Positions 14,425-23,880 are shown, numbered from the stretch's first letter. The stretch: 37,654 bases of DNA from Aestuariivirga sp. (GCF_020252405.1 NZ_JADCDA010000071.1:1-37654), one strand, 5' to 3'. Translations and numbers: made by a program. The notes: a model not told the origin generated them from the sequence alone.

Positions 14425-17371
14425 GGAGGCGGGCTCCTTCCCTGTCGATGAAATGGGGCGACACGATCTTCAGCCGCGCCTGCTCGTTCTTGAGCGGGAA
14501 GGCGGCGATGATCTCCTCGCCTTCGTGCTTGAGGCCACCCTTGTAGAGGCCGAGCGCGATGAACTTGTTGAGCTCCGTCGACCAGGTCACCGAGGTGATG
14601 TAGCCGCGGCCATGGCCCTTGATCTCGTCCGATGCCGCAAACAGGATCGACCCGCCGCGCAGCTTCTTGTCAGGCTCCATCAGCTCGAGGCCAACGAGGC
14701 TCCAGCGGTCAGGCGCCTGGCAATCCTCGCGGAAGCGCAGCGCCTTGCCCACATAGTCCTTGTCCTTGCCGGCCATCTTGCCGAGTCCCAAATCATCGAG
14801 CGTGTTGCGGTGGTCAAGCTCGAGGCCCGCCACATGGCCCTTCTCGATGCGCAGGCTGGCCAGCGCCTCGAGGCCATAGGGCTTGATGCCGGTGGGCGCC
14901 GCCGCCTTCAGAATATGCTCCCACAGGCTGATCGCATAATCCGCCGCGACATGGACCTCAAAGGCGAGTTCGCCCGAGAAGGACATGCGCAGCAGGCGCA
15001 CGGTGACGCCCCCGAAGACGAAGTCCCTGCAGCCCATATGGGGAAGTGCGGCGTCAGAAAGGTCAGCCTCCGGGAAGGCCAGCTCAAGCGCCGCGCGCGC
15101 CCTGGGGCCCGAAACCGCCATGCCGGCCCATTCGTCCGTGAGGGAGGCGACCTGCACATTGAGCTCCGGCCACTGCATCTGCAGCAGGTATTCGAGCCAC
15201 GACATGACCTCGCCGGCCTGGGCGGTTGTCGTGGTCATGTAGAACTGATTTTCGGTGATGCGCGCCGTGGCGCCGTCATCCAGCACGATGCCGTCGTCGT
15301 ACAGCATCACGCCATAGCGCACCTTGCCGACGGGCAGCCTGGCGAAGCCGTTGACATAGACGCGGTTGAGGAACTCCGCCGCGTCCGGCCCCTGAATGTC
15401 GATCTTGCCGAGCGTTGACACATCGGCGAGGCCCACGCCGCGGCGAACGAGCTCCATTTCCTTCACATAGGCCGTCTCGGGCGTGGCGCCGGCCCAGGCA
15501 TAGAACCAGGCGCGCTTCCAAAGCCCCGCGTCGATGAAGGTGGCGCCGTTCTTCACGTGCCAGTCATTGAGCGGCGAGCGGCGCACAGGGCGAAAATGCG
15601 AACCGCGCGTGCGGCCGGCGATGGCCCCCATGGTGAGCGGCGCATAAGGGGGCCGGAAGGTGGTCGTGCCCGCTTCCGGAATGGTGATGCCGCGATATTC
15701 AGCCATCAGGGCGAGCGCATTGATGTTGGAGGTCTTGCCCTGGTCAGTGCCCATGCCGAGCGTGGTGTAACGCTTCAGGTGCTCGACCGAGCGATAGCCT
15801 TCCTGATGCGCGACCTTCACGTCCCTGATGGTCACGTCGCTCTGGAAGTCGACGAAGGCCTTGCCCTTGGCGCCCTGCGTCGGCGCCCATGTCGGCAGGA
15901 TCGCGTAGGTGCGGTCCGTCGCATGCTCCGGCGCATAGGCGGGCCGCGTCTTGCCAAAGCCGGCATGGGAAGCAGCGGAGGCGCCGGCATTGGAGCCTTC
16001 CGCGATGGCGGCAGAGAGGCCGAAGGTGCCCATCATCGCGCCCGCACCGAAATGCGAGCCAGGGAAGCCGCCCGGCACGAAGCCGGCAACAGCTTCATCA
16101 TATTTCGGCTTGATGCCGCCGTGGGACGAGAGATGCACCACGGGCGACCAGCCCCCCGCCATGCCAACCGCATCGCACTCGACAGTAACCGCATGGGGCC
16201 CGCCGAGTTTCACCGCCTTGACGGTCTTGGCGCCTTCGACATCGACGATGCCGCTGCCGGGAAAGATGGCGATGCCCTGCGCACCGGCGCGCGTGAGAAT
16301 ATCGGCGGAGACGTTGCTGCGATGGTCCGCCACCGTCACCGCGACGCCCGCCGCGGCGAGGTCGAGCGCCGCCTGATAGGCCGTGTCGTTGTTGGTGACG
16401 AGCACGGCACGCTTGTCCGGGGCGACCGCATAGCGGTTGACATAGGTTCTGAGCGCCGAGGCGAGCAGCACGCCAGGGCGGTCGTTATTGGAGAAGACCA
16501 GCGGCCGCTCGATGGCGCCGGTGGCCATCACGATGGTCCTGGCGCGCAGCTGGGTGAGCAGCATGCGCGCCTCGCCCTTCTGCGCGGAGGGGAAGAGGTG
16601 GCTGCGGTTCTGGACGAGCACGGCGAGGTTGCCGTCATAGAGGCCCTGCACGGTCGTGCGGGTGAAGGCCTCGGCATTGGGGAGGCTCTTCAGCTCGTTG
16701 ATGCAGGCCAGGCGCCAAGCCTCCTGTTCGGCATCATTGCAGGAGAGCAGCGAGCCGCCGAAGTCAGTGTCCTGCTCGGCCAGCACGACGCGGGCACCAC
16801 TGCGCGCCGCCGTCAGCGCCGCTGCGAGGCCCGCGGGGCCGGAGCCGACCACCAGCACGTCGCAGAAAGCGTAGCACATGTCATAACGGTCAGGATCGGG
16901 GAGAGCCGTGGCGCGGCCCAGGCCCGCCGCCTTGCGGATGAACGGCTCGTAGAACATCCACGAGCCCTTCGAGGGGCCCATGAAGGTCTTGTAGTAGAAG
17001 CCCGACTGGAACAGGGGGGCGAGCAGGGAATTCACCGCCATCAGGTCGAAGTCCGGCGAGGGCCAGGCATTCTGCGCGCGGGCCACGAGGCCATCCACGA
17101 GGTCCACCATGGTGGCCGCGACATTGGGCTCAGTGGCAGCCCCCTCGCCGAGCGTGAAAAGCGCATTCGGCTCCTCGATCCCCGCCGCGACAATGCCGCG
17201 CGGGCGGTGATATTTGAAGCTGCGGCCGATCAGCAGCCTGTCATTGGCGAGCAGCGCGGAGGCCAGCGTGTCGCCCGCGAAGCCCGGCAACGGCTTGCCG
17301 CCGAGGCGGGCGGATATGGGCCTGGCGCGGTCGATGCGGCCGCCCTGCGGCAGCCTGCGGAAGCTGGTCAT
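14417..17371 (-). CDS. soxA: Sarcosine oxidase alpha subunit
   Basis: A 984-residue subunit. In order it has a ferredoxin-like N-terminal domain (Fer2_4 type, about residues 10-100, no intact 2Fe-2S Cys set), a pyridine-nucleotide-disulfide-oxidoreductase-like domain beginning CDVLVVGSGPAGLAAALTAA (about 172), and a C-terminal GcvT-like tetrahydrofolate domain (about 590 onward). The enzyme converts sarcosine, oxygen and tetrahydrofolate to glycine, hydrogen peroxide and 5,10-methylene-tetrahydrofolate. This subunit holds NAD, and the methyl group is loaded on folate in its C-terminal half. Order soxB-soxD-soxA-soxG with short overlaps (four bases with soxD, eight with soxG) is the standard operon. 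Full family length, no damage seen. Confidence 0.96.
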   Translation of the reverse strand: MTSFRRLPQGGRIDRARPISARLGGKPLPGFAGDTLASALLANDRLLIGRSFKYHRPRGIVAAGIEEPNALFTLGEGAATEPNVAATMVDLVDGLVARAQNAWPSPDFDLMAVNSLLAPLFQSGFYYKTFMGPSKGSWMFYEPFIRKAAGLGRATALPDPDRYDMCYAFCDVLVVGSGPAGLAAALTAARSGARVVLAEQDTDFGGSLLSCNDAEQEAWRLACINELKSLPNAEAFTRTTVQGLYDGNLAVLVQNRSHLFPSAQKGEARMLLTQLRARTIVMATGAIERPLVFSNNDRPGVLLASALRTYVNRYAVAPDKRAVLVTNNDTAYQAALDLAAAGVAVTVADHRSNVSADILTRAGAQGIAIFPGSGIVDVEGAKTVKAVKLGGPHAVTVECDAVGMAGGWSPVVHLSSHGGIKPKYDEAVAGFVPGGFPGSHFGAGAMMGTFGLSAAIAEGSNAGASAASHAGFGKTRPAYAPEHATDRTYAILPTWAPTQGAKGKAFVDFQSDVTIRDVKVAHQEGYRSVEHLKRYTTLGMGTDQGKTSNINALALMAEYRGITIPEAGTTTFRPPYAPLTMGAIAGRTRGSHFRPVRRSPLNDWHVKNGATFIDAGLWKRAWFYAWAGATPETAYVKEMELVRRGVGLADVSTLGKIDIQGPDAAEFLNRVYVNGFARLPVGKVRYGVMLYDDGIVLDDGATARITENQFYMTTTTAQAGEVMSWLEYLLQMQWPELNVQVASLTDEWAGMAVSGPRARAALELAFPEADLSDAALPHMGCRDFVFGGVTVRLLRMSFSGELAFEVHVAADYAISLWEHILKAAAPTGIKPYGLEALASLRIEKGHVAGLELDHRNTLDDLGLGKMAGKDKDYVGKALRFREDCQAPDRWSLVGLELMEPDKKLRGGSILFAASDEIKGHGRGYITSVTWSTELNKFIALGLYKGGLKHEGEEIIAAFPLKNEQARLKIVSPHFIDREGARLHA

Positions 17372-17613
17372 GACACCACCCCGCCGATTTCGTTGGTGGC
17401 CGTATTCCGCGCGAGCTTGAACCAGCGGCGGCAGCCCAGCACGTGCTGCCAGTATTCCGTGTGCGGACCTTTGGGGTTTTCAAAGACAAAGACATGGTCA
17501 TGCCAGGTCCTGAGATCACCCGTGCCGTGCTTCGGGCGTTGCTTTGTCGCATCGCCGCCATAGCGGAATTCGGAGACGTCGCGGTCGCCGCAGTGGGGGC
17601 ACGGGATCATCAT
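17368..17613 (-). CDS. soxD: Sarcosine oxidase delta subunit
   Basis: An 81-residue zinc-binding subunit. MMIPCPHCGDRDVSEFRYGGD carries the CxxC pair. HDHVFVFENPKGPHTEYWQH and GCRRWF supply the further His/Cys ligands of the small subunit. It overlaps both soxB upstream and soxA downstream by four bases, so its synthesis is coupled to both. Confidence 0.95.
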   Translation of the reverse strand: MMIPCPHCGDRDVSEFRYGGDATKQRPKHGTGDLRTWHDHVFVFENPKGPHTEYWQHVLGCRRWFKLARNTATNEIGGVVS

Positions 17614-18869
17614 TGCTTATAGGTCCAGTTGCCGAGGCCGAATTCGTCGAGCTCCCTACCCTTCCCGAAACGGTCGAGCGAAAAATCGCGCACGAGATCA
17701 TGTTCCCGGTCATGGGCGATGGTGTGGGAAAAGGTCCAGCCGGAGGCGGGTGTTGCCTTGAAGCCCTGATAGCACCAGCCGCCGTTGAGATAGAGGTTCC
17801 TGACGTCAGTCTTGCAGATGAAGGGGCTGCCGTCCGGCGTCATGTCCTGGATGCCGCCCCAGTGGCGCAGCAGGCGCAGGCGCGAGATGAAGGGCATGAG
17901 CGAGACGGCGCATTCCGCAACCGTCTGGATGCGGTTGAACTGGCCGCGCTGGGTATAGGTGTTGAAGCCGTCGATGTGGCCGCCGAAGACGAGGCCGCCC
18001 TTGTCGGACTGCGAGAGATAGAAGAGCTCCGCGCCCCAGGAGACCACATGGTCCACGATGGGCTTGACCGGCTCGGTCACGAAGGCCTGCAGGATGTGGC
18101 TTTCGACGGGCAGCCTGAGGCCCGCCATCTTCGCCACGTGGCTGGTGTGGCCCGCCACCGCGATCCCGACCTTCCCCGCATTGATGCGGCCGCGCGAGGT
18201 TTCGACACCGGAGACCAAGCCGTCATTGATGAGGAAGCCCGTGACCTCGCAATTCTCGATGATGTGGACGCCCAGCGCCGAGGCCGCGCGGGCATAGCCC
18301 CAGGCCACCGCGTCATGCCGCACGGTGCCCGCGCGCGGCTGCATGATGGCGCCAAGGATCGGCCAGCGGGCGTCCTTCGACCAGTCGAGATAGGGCAGAA
18401 GCTTCCGCACCTCGCCCGCATCCAGCAGCTCGGCATCGATGCCGTTCAGACGCATGATGTTTCCGCGCCGGGCGAAGACGTCCATCTGCACCGGGCTGAT
18501 GGCCAGCACGATCTGACCGCGCTGGGAGACCATGCAGTTGAAGTTGAGCTCGTGCGAGAGCCCTTCCCACAGCTTCAGCGAATGCTCGAAAAAGGCCGTG
18601 TTGCCGCCGATCATGTAGTTCGAACGGATCAGCGTGGTGTTGCGGCCCACATTGCCGGAGCCGATGTAGCTCCGCTCGATCACCGCGACATTTGTGATGC
18701 CGTGGTTCTTGGCAAGATAATAGGCCGTGGCGAGGCCATGGCCGCCGCCGCCGACGATGACCACGTCATAGGAGGATTTGGGTTCGGGCGACTCCCAGGC
18801 CTTCGGCCACGGCATATCCGGGTCGAGGGCGTGGCGCGCAAGGGCTAAGGCTGAATAATGCTTGGACAC
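17610..18869 (-). CDS. soxB: Sarcosine oxidase beta subunit
   Basis: A 419-residue DAO-fold flavoprotein, the catalytic subunit. The N-terminus MSKHYSALALARHAL and PKSSYDVVIVGGGGHGLATAYYL (FAD-binding dinucleotide fold, about residues 30-52) are typical. So is the FAD-loop GSGNVGRNTTLIRSNY. GTVRHDAVAWG (His185) is the region I associate with the covalently attached FMN of this enzyme. It is the first sox gene, but lies only 49 bases after the exporter gene on the same strand, with a small stem-loop in between, so it may be cotranscribed with the peptidase and exporter. Confidence 0.96.
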   Translation of the reverse strand: MSKHYSALALARHALDPDMPWPKAWESPEPKSSYDVVIVGGGGHGLATAYYLAKNHGITNVAVIERSYIGSGNVGRNTTLIRSNYMIGGNTAFFEHSLKLWEGLSHELNFNCMVSQRGQIVLAISPVQMDVFARRGNIMRLNGIDAELLDAGEVRKLLPYLDWSKDARWPILGAIMQPRAGTVRHDAVAWGYARAASALGVHIIENCEVTGFLINDGLVSGVETSRGRINAGKVGIAVAGHTSHVAKMAGLRLPVESHILQAFVTEPVKPIVDHVVSWGAELFYLSQSDKGGLVFGGHIDGFNTYTQRGQFNRIQTVAECAVSLMPFISRLRLLRHWGGIQDMTPDGSPFICKTDVRNLYLNGGWCYQGFKATPASGWTFSHTIAHDREHDLVRDFSLDRFGKGRELDEFGLGNWTYKQ

Positions 18870-18887
18870 GGCGGCGTTGGTATCAGA

Positions 18888-18907
18888 CTTGCCCGCTCCT
18901 GGGCAAG
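18888..18907 (-). promoter_or_regulatory. Stem-loop between the exporter gene and soxB
   Basis: CTTGCCC-GCTCCT-GGGCAAG, a perfect 7-base-pair stem with a 6-base loop, fills much of the 49-base gap. There is no T run on the minus strand, so it looks more like a processing or stability element, or an operator, than a terminator. Confidence 0.4.
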
Positions 18908-18918
18908 GTGCAGAAAGC

Positions 18919-20115
18919 TCACCTCCGGCGCCGTTCCGCCCATTCCGTGACGGCGAAGGCCACCAGTCCCAACCCTGCGAAACCGCCCACCAGGGGAATC
19001 ACCGTGCCATTATAAAGCTGGCCGATGGACCCCCCGGTCACAATGGCAATGAGGGAGGAGAGCGAGCCGACAATCGCCGCCGCCATGCCGGCAATGCGCC
19101 CCATCGGTTCCATGGCGATGGCGTTGAAATTGCCGAACAGCAGGCCCGAGCAGAAGAAGCTGAGGAACAGATAGCCCGCAATGAACCACAGGGGCGGCGG
19201 GCCGTCGGCCATGAGGCTCACCACCAGGGCGATGGCCGACAGCGCCAGGAAGGCGCGCAGCGCATATTTCGACAGCCGCCGCATGCCATAGCGCATCACG
19301 AGCCGCGCGTTCACCATCATGGCAATGGCCATGCCGCCGGCGAAGAAGGCGAACCACAGCGCGAAGTAGGCGCCCTGACCGTAAAGCTCCGCAAACACCT
19401 GCTGCGACGTGCCGAGATAGACGATGAAGGCGCCGAAGATCGTGCCTGCACCCACCGTATAGCCCATGGCAACGGGGTTGCGCAGCACCTGCCCCGCCGC
19501 CCGGAGCAGCGAGGATACGGCGAGCGGCGTTCGCTTGGCGCGCGGCAGCGTCTCCTCCTGGCGGAACCACAGCCACAGCCCGGCAATGACGCCCACCACC
19601 ACGAAGCCCACGAAAATCATGCGCCAGCCGGCGAAGAGCAGCACCAGCGTGCCGATCGAAGGCGCGATCATCGGCACCAGCATGAACACCATCATCACGA
19701 AGGACATGACGCGCGCCATGGCGGCCCCCGCCTGCCCGTCGCGCACCATGGCGATGGACACGATGCGCGGGGCAGACGCCCCGAAGCCCTGGATGAAGCG
19801 CCCCACGAGGATCATCGGAAAGTTGACGGAGAACAGGCAGATCAGCGCGCCCAGCGCATAGAAGCCCAGGCCGATGATGATGGCGGGCTTGCGGCCAAGC
19901 GCATCCGACCACGGGCCATAGATCAGCGTGCCCAGCGTCAGGCCGCCGAAGAACGTGGTGATGATGAACTGGCGGCTGTTGGGGTCCGCCGCGCCCAGCT
20001 CGTGGGCGATTGTGCCGATGGCGGGCAGCATGGTGTCAATCGACATCGCCACCATGGCGTTGAGCAACGCCACCAGCAGGATGAACTCGACCGAGAGCTT
20101 TGCCGGGCTCCGCAT
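18919..20115 (-). CDS. Bcr/CflA-family major facilitator transporter
   Basis: A 398-residue membrane protein with 12 predicted hydrophobic segments and the drug:H+ antiporter hallmarks of Bcr/CflA. SIDTMLPAIGTIAHELG is the first periplasmic loop. GTLIYGPWSDALGRKPAI is motif A between helices 2 and 3, and FIQGFGASAPRI the motif in helix 4. Family members export small drugs, peptides or amino acids such as cysteine. The chosen start is the ATG that shares one base with the stop of the peptidase gene (TGATG). The open frame extends to 20211, but only into the peptidase. Coupling to a D-aminopeptidase suggests traffic of amino acids or peptides, which is inference. Confidence 0.87.
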   Translation of the reverse strand: MRSPAKLSVEFILLVALLNAMVAMSIDTMLPAIGTIAHELGAADPNSRQFIITTFFGGLTLGTLIYGPWSDALGRKPAIIIGLGFYALGALICLFSVNFPMILVGRFIQGFGASAPRIVSIAMVRDGQAGAAMARVMSFVMMVFMLVPMIAPSIGTLVLLFAGWRMIFVGFVVVGVIAGLWLWFRQEETLPRAKRTPLAVSSLLRAAGQVLRNPVAMGYTVGAGTIFGAFIVYLGTSQQVFAELYGQGAYFALWFAFFAGGMAIAMMVNARLVMRYGMRRLSKYALRAFLALSAIALVVSLMADGPPPLWFIAGYLFLSFFCSGLLFGNFNAIAMEPMGRIAGMAAAIVGSLSSLIAIVTGGSIGQLYNGTVIPLVGGFAGLGLVAFAVTEWAERRRR

Positions 20116-20912
20116 CAGGTCACATAGTTCAACATGCGCAGCACGTCGAAATAATGATTGGTCTCGAAGCGAAGCGTGCGATTGCCGATATGTTCCATGC
20201 CGGGATACCACTGGTGGCGCGCCGCAAGCGTTGGGCTGGAATAGGCGATCTCGACGATGACATGCTCCGGCATCGCGAGAAGCGACGCCGCGAGGTCGCC
20301 GCGCAGGGCCGTGGCGGCGCCATCTCGGATTGCTTTCACCGCCGCGGCGGGCGTCATGGAAATCGTCGACTGGCCGCGGCCTTGCTTCACGGCACAGCGC
20401 CCGACATGCGGGTTCACCTCTTCGACTTCGTCCATCAACCCCTTGTCGCCGCTGACGAACACCGTGGGCACGCCCAGCATGGAGGAGGCGAGCGCATGGA
20501 TAAGGTATTCGGAAGCCCGGTGGCCGTTGATGCGGATCTCGGCGGCATCAAGCGACAGGGTGTGAGCGAGGCTGTTCTCCTCCGAGCCCGCGGCGGAGTG
20601 ATAGCCGATCATCATCACCGCATCGAATGTCTCGTCCAGCTCCTGCACCATGCCGAGCGGGTGGCCAGCCCAGGAGCGGATGAGCCGCACATCGGCGGGC
20701 AGCATGGAGGCGATGATGTTGCGACCGGAACAATGCGCATCCTTCACCAGAATCTCGGTGGCGCCCGCGATCTGCGCGCCTTCGACCGCAGCCACCGCTT
20801 CCCTGGTCATCTGCTCGCGGAATTCCTGCCAGTCGGCATGGTTCTTCTCCGCCTCGTCCCAGTGCGTGATGCCAGCGCAGCCTTCGATATCGACGCTGAT
20901 GTAGACCTTCAT
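20115..20912 (-). CDS. M55-family D-aminopeptidase (DppA-like)
   Basis: A 265-residue zinc peptidase. The metal ligands match DppA of Bacillus subtilis almost residue for residue: Asp8 and Glu10 (SVDIEGCAG), His60 (VKDAHCSG), His105 (IGYHSAAG) and Glu135 (HRASEY). DppA is a decameric D-Ala-specific aminopeptidase. The open frame reaches 20936, but MKVYISVDIEG is the family start, with a GGGGGA ribosome site upstream. It is the first gene of the minus-strand run, divergent from the P450 gene across 73 bases, and translationally coupled to the exporter. Confidence 0.88.
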   Translation of the reverse strand: MKVYISVDIEGCAGITHWDEAEKNHADWQEFREQMTREAVAAVEGAQIAGATEILVKDAHCSGRNIIASMLPADVRLIRSWAGHPLGMVQELDETFDAVMMIGYHSAAGSEENSLAHTLSLDAAEIRINGHRASEYLIHALASSMLGVPTVFVSGDKGLMDEVEEVNPHVGRCAVKQGRGQSTISMTPAAAVKAIRDGAATALRGDLAASLLAMPEHVIVEIAYSSPTLAARHQWYPGMEHIGNRTLRFETNHYFDVLRMLNYVT

Positions 20913-20985
20913 GTTCGTCCCCCAAATCACGGACACTCATAGCCGGACTTGCCATAATAGGCGACTTCGCGGGAAGATGGCAGCC

Positions 20986-22191
20986 ATGCGCATCGATACC
21001 GCACGCCGTTCCGTTTTCCTCGATCCGGTCGACCCCGCTTTCTACAACGATCCCTACCCCGCCTATCACGCAATCCGGGCGGAGCTTCCCGTGTTCCGGT
21101 GGGAACACTATGGCCACTGGTGTTTCGCCCGCTTCGAGGACGTGAACGCCCTGCTGCGCGACCGCCGCTTCGGCCGCCATATCCTGCACATCGCCAGCCC
21201 CGGAGAGCTGGGCTGGCCGGAGACGCCTGCCCATCTCAAGCCCTTCCACGACTTCGAATCGCATTCGCTGCTGGAACTCGAGCCGCCTGTCCACACCAGG
21301 CTGCGGAGCCTCATCAACCGCTCTTTCCTGTCCCGCCAGGTGGAGCGGATGAGGCCCGCAATCACCAGCCTCGCCAATGGCTTGATCGACCGCTTTGAGG
21401 CAAAGGGCAAGGCGGAACTGCTGAGCGACTTCGCAACGCCCATCCCCGTCATCGTGATCTGCGATCTTCTGGGTGTTCCCACCGACATGGCACAGCAGCT
21501 GCTCGCCTGGTCGCATGACATGGTGGCGATGTACCAGGCCCGCCGCGACCGTGCGGTGGAAGACAGCGCCGTGAAGGCCACGGTGGAATTCTCCGATTTC
21601 ATGCGGGGCTATATCACCAGACGGCGGAAGCAGCCGAAAGAGGATCTTCTCTCCGAACTGATCCGGGCGGAGGAACAGGGCGCGAAGCTGACGGAGGATG
21701 AGCTTGTCACCACCGCCATCCTGATCCTCAATGCGGGCCACGAGGCGACGGTGCATGCCATCGGCAACGCCATCAAGTGCCTGCTCGAACAAGGCATCCG
21801 CACCGGCATCGAGGAGGCCTGTGTGGAAGAGACGCTCAGATACGACGCGCCCCTTCACCTGTTCACCCGCTATGCGCTGGAAGATCTTGAATATGCCGGG
21901 ATCCGCCTGAAGAAGGGCGAGAGCGTGGGCCTCTTGCTGGGTGCCGCCAACCGGGACCCGGCGCGATTTCCCGAGCCGGACCGCTTCATTCCCGGTCGAG
22001 ACCCCAACCCCCAGGTCAGCTTCGGTGCGGGCATCCACTTCTGCATCGGCGCACCCTTGGCACGGCTGGAGATGCAGATCGCCCTGCCGCTGCTGTTCCA
22101 GCGCCTGCCCCGGCTGGCGTTGGCGGAGCAGCCGGGATACCGGAACGCCTATCATTTCCATGGGCTGGAGGCCCTGAACGTCACCTTCTGA
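20986..22191 (+). CDS. Cytochrome P450
   Basis: A 401-residue soluble bacterial P450. The I-helix oxygen-activation motif is AGHEAT. EETLRYDAPLHLFTR holds ExxR. The heme-binding loop is FGAGIHFCIGAPLARLE, with the thiolate Cys. DPVDPAFYNDPYPAYHAIR near the N-terminus is also typical. It needs a ferredoxin and reductase, neither of which is adjacent. Substrate unknown. The GGGAAG at 20971-20976 is well placed for the ATG at 20986 and too close for the ATG at 20977. It is followed 102 bases later by the MttB homologue on the same strand. Confidence 0.92.
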   Translation: MRIDTARRSVFLDPVDPAFYNDPYPAYHAIRAELPVFRWEHYGHWCFARFEDVNALLRDRRFGRHILHIASPGELGWPETPAHLKPFHDFESHSLLELEPPVHTRLRSLINRSFLSRQVERMRPAITSLANGLIDRFEAKGKAELLSDFATPIPVIVICDLLGVPTDMAQQLLAWSHDMVAMYQARRDRAVEDSAVKATVEFSDFMRGYITRRRKQPKEDLLSELIRAEEQGAKLTEDELVTTAILILNAGHEATVHAIGNAIKCLLEQGIRTGIEEACVEETLRYDAPLHLFTRYALEDLEYAGIRLKKGESVGLLLGAANRDPARFPEPDRFIPGRDPNPQVSFGAGIHFCIGAPLARLEMQIALPLLFQRLPRLALAEQPGYRNAYHFHGLEALNVTF

Positions 22192-22293
22192 GGCGTCGTT
22201 TCCCGGCCATCCCCTGACGTTTCCCTTCACACCCGGCATGGCTGTTGAGCGTAAACCACGCTTCAGGTGAAAACTTCTCAACAGGCCCTTGAC

Positions 22294-23874
22294 ATGACCG
22301 ACGTCCAGCCCGCCTCCGCCCCATCCTCCAGCCGCCGCGTCCGCGGTGGAGCCGACGCCCGCCGCGCCGCCCGCACCTCGACCACCGTGAAGCAGGCGGG
22401 CTTCATCCGCCGCGCCATCAAACCCTATGAACCCTTCACGGACGAGCAGCTGGAGCTGATCGAGCACAACGCGGACATCGTGCTGCAGGAAATTGGCCTC
22501 GACATTTATGAGGACGAGGAGGCGGTCCGCATGTGGAAGGACGCAGGCGCCGACGTGAAGCCGTCCGCCACCGACCCGAAACGCTTCCGCCTGCGCTTCC
22601 CCAAGGGCCTCGTCCGCTCGCTCATCAAGACCGCGCCGCGCGAATATGTACAGCATGCGCGCAACCCGGCGAACAATGTGACCATCGGCGGCAACAACAT
22701 GGTTTTTGCCCCGGTCTATGGCCCGCCCTTCATCCGCAACCTCGACGAAGGCCGCCGCTATGCCACGATCGAGGATTTCCGCAACTTCGCCAAGCTCGTC
22801 TACATGCTGCCGAGCCTGCACCATGCGGGCGGCACGCTGTGCGAACCGGTGGACATTCCGGTGGCCAAGCGCCACCTGGACATGATCTACACCCACATCA
22901 AATATTCCGACAAACCCTTCATGGCCTCGGTGACGGCGGGCGAACGTTCGGCCGATTCCGTTGCCATGGCGGAGATGGTCTTCGGCAAGGAGTTCGTGGA
23001 CCAGAACTGCGTGATGACCTCGCTCATCAACGCCAATTCGCCCATGGTTTGGGATGGCGTGATGCTGGGCGCCCTGAAGGTTCTGGCGCGGGCCAACCAG
23101 GCCTGCGTGATCTCGCCCTTCATCGTGGCGGGCGCAATGTCGCCGGTGACGACGGTCGGAACCCTCACGCAGATCCTGGCTGAGGCCTCCGTCGGCATCG
23201 CCTTCACGCAGCTCTGCCGCCCCGGTGCGCCCGTGGTGTTCGGCACCTTCGCGGCGTCCATGTCCATGCAGTCGGGTGCGCCCACCTTCGGTTCGCCGGA
23301 GCCCGCCATGGTGACATTCGGCGCGGCTCAGCTCGCGCGGCGCATGGGCGTTCCCTTCCGTTCCGGCGGCAGCCTCTGCGGCTCGAAGCTTCCCGATGCG
23401 CAGGCGGCCTATGAGAGTGCGAACACCATGTGGTCGACGCTGCTCTCGGGCGTGAACTTCTGCCTCCATGCCGCAGGCTGGCTCGAGGGCGGGCTGGCCT
23501 CCGGCTACGAGAAGCTCATCATGGATGCCGACCAGCTGACCATGTTCCAGAAATTCGCCGGGGGCGTTGACTTCTCGGAGAACGGCCAGGCGCTGGACGC
23601 CATCCGCGAGGTGGGCCCCGGCTCGCATTACCTGGGCTGCTCGCACACCCAGGCCAATTTCGAAACCGCCTTCTGGCGCTCTTCTCTCGCCGACAACAAC
23701 TCCTTCGAGCAATGGCGCGACGAGGGGGAGAAGGACATCGTGGTCCGCGCCAATGAGCGCTGGAAGCAGATGCTGCGCGACTACCAGGCCCCCGCGCTGG
23801 ACGAGGGCATCGACGAGCAGCTCCAGGCCTTCATGGCCAGGCGCAAGGACGTGCTGCCCGACAATGTGAGCTGA
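22294..23874 (+). CDS. Trimethylamine methyltransferase (MttB) family protein, non-pyrrolysine type
   Basis: A protein of about 526 residues of the MttB superfamily, a TIM barrel that passes a methyl group from a quaternary amine to a corrinoid protein. Recognisable segments are YEPFTDEQLELIEHNADIVL, NNMVFAPVYGPPFIRNLDEG, FMASVTAGERSADSVAMAEM and LLSGVNFCLHAAGWLEGGL. The frame is continuous without an in-frame amber codon, so it is not the pyrrolysine enzyme. Family members without pyrrolysine act on glycine betaine, carnitine or proline betaine. No corrinoid protein or MtgA-like partner is in the window. A GTG at 22267 would add nine residues but has no ribosome site; the ATG at 22294 is preferred. 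Confidence 0.88.
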   Translation: MTDVQPASAPSSSRRVRGGADARRAARTSTTVKQAGFIRRAIKPYEPFTDEQLELIEHNADIVLQEIGLDIYEDEEAVRMWKDAGADVKPSATDPKRFRLRFPKGLVRSLIKTAPREYVQHARNPANNVTIGGNNMVFAPVYGPPFIRNLDEGRRYATIEDFRNFAKLVYMLPSLHHAGGTLCEPVDIPVAKRHLDMIYTHIKYSDKPFMASVTAGERSADSVAMAEMVFGKEFVDQNCVMTSLINANSPMVWDGVMLGALKVLARANQACVISPFIVAGAMSPVTTVGTLTQILAEASVGIAFTQLCRPGAPVVFGTFAASMSMQSGAPTFGSPEPAMVTFGAAQLARRMGVPFRSGGSLCGSKLPDAQAAYESANTMWSTLLSGVNFCLHAAGWLEGGLASGYEKLIMDADQLTMFQKFAGGVDFSENGQALDAIREVGPGSHYLGCSHTQANFETAFWRSSLADNNSFEQWRDEGEKDIVVRANERWKQMLRDYQAPALDEGIDEQLQAFMARRKDVLPDNVS

Positions 23875-23880
23875 GGCGCC

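Noticed and set aside
20548-23712. A 1054-codon minus-strand open frame
   Set aside because: It runs antisense through the P450 and MttB homologue genes and partly out of frame over the peptidase. Composition is that of a shadow frame and no motif is present.
22294-23874. Pyrrolysine-containing trimethylamine methyltransferase
   Set aside because: The frame is continuous without an in-frame amber codon, and no pyl genes are in the window.
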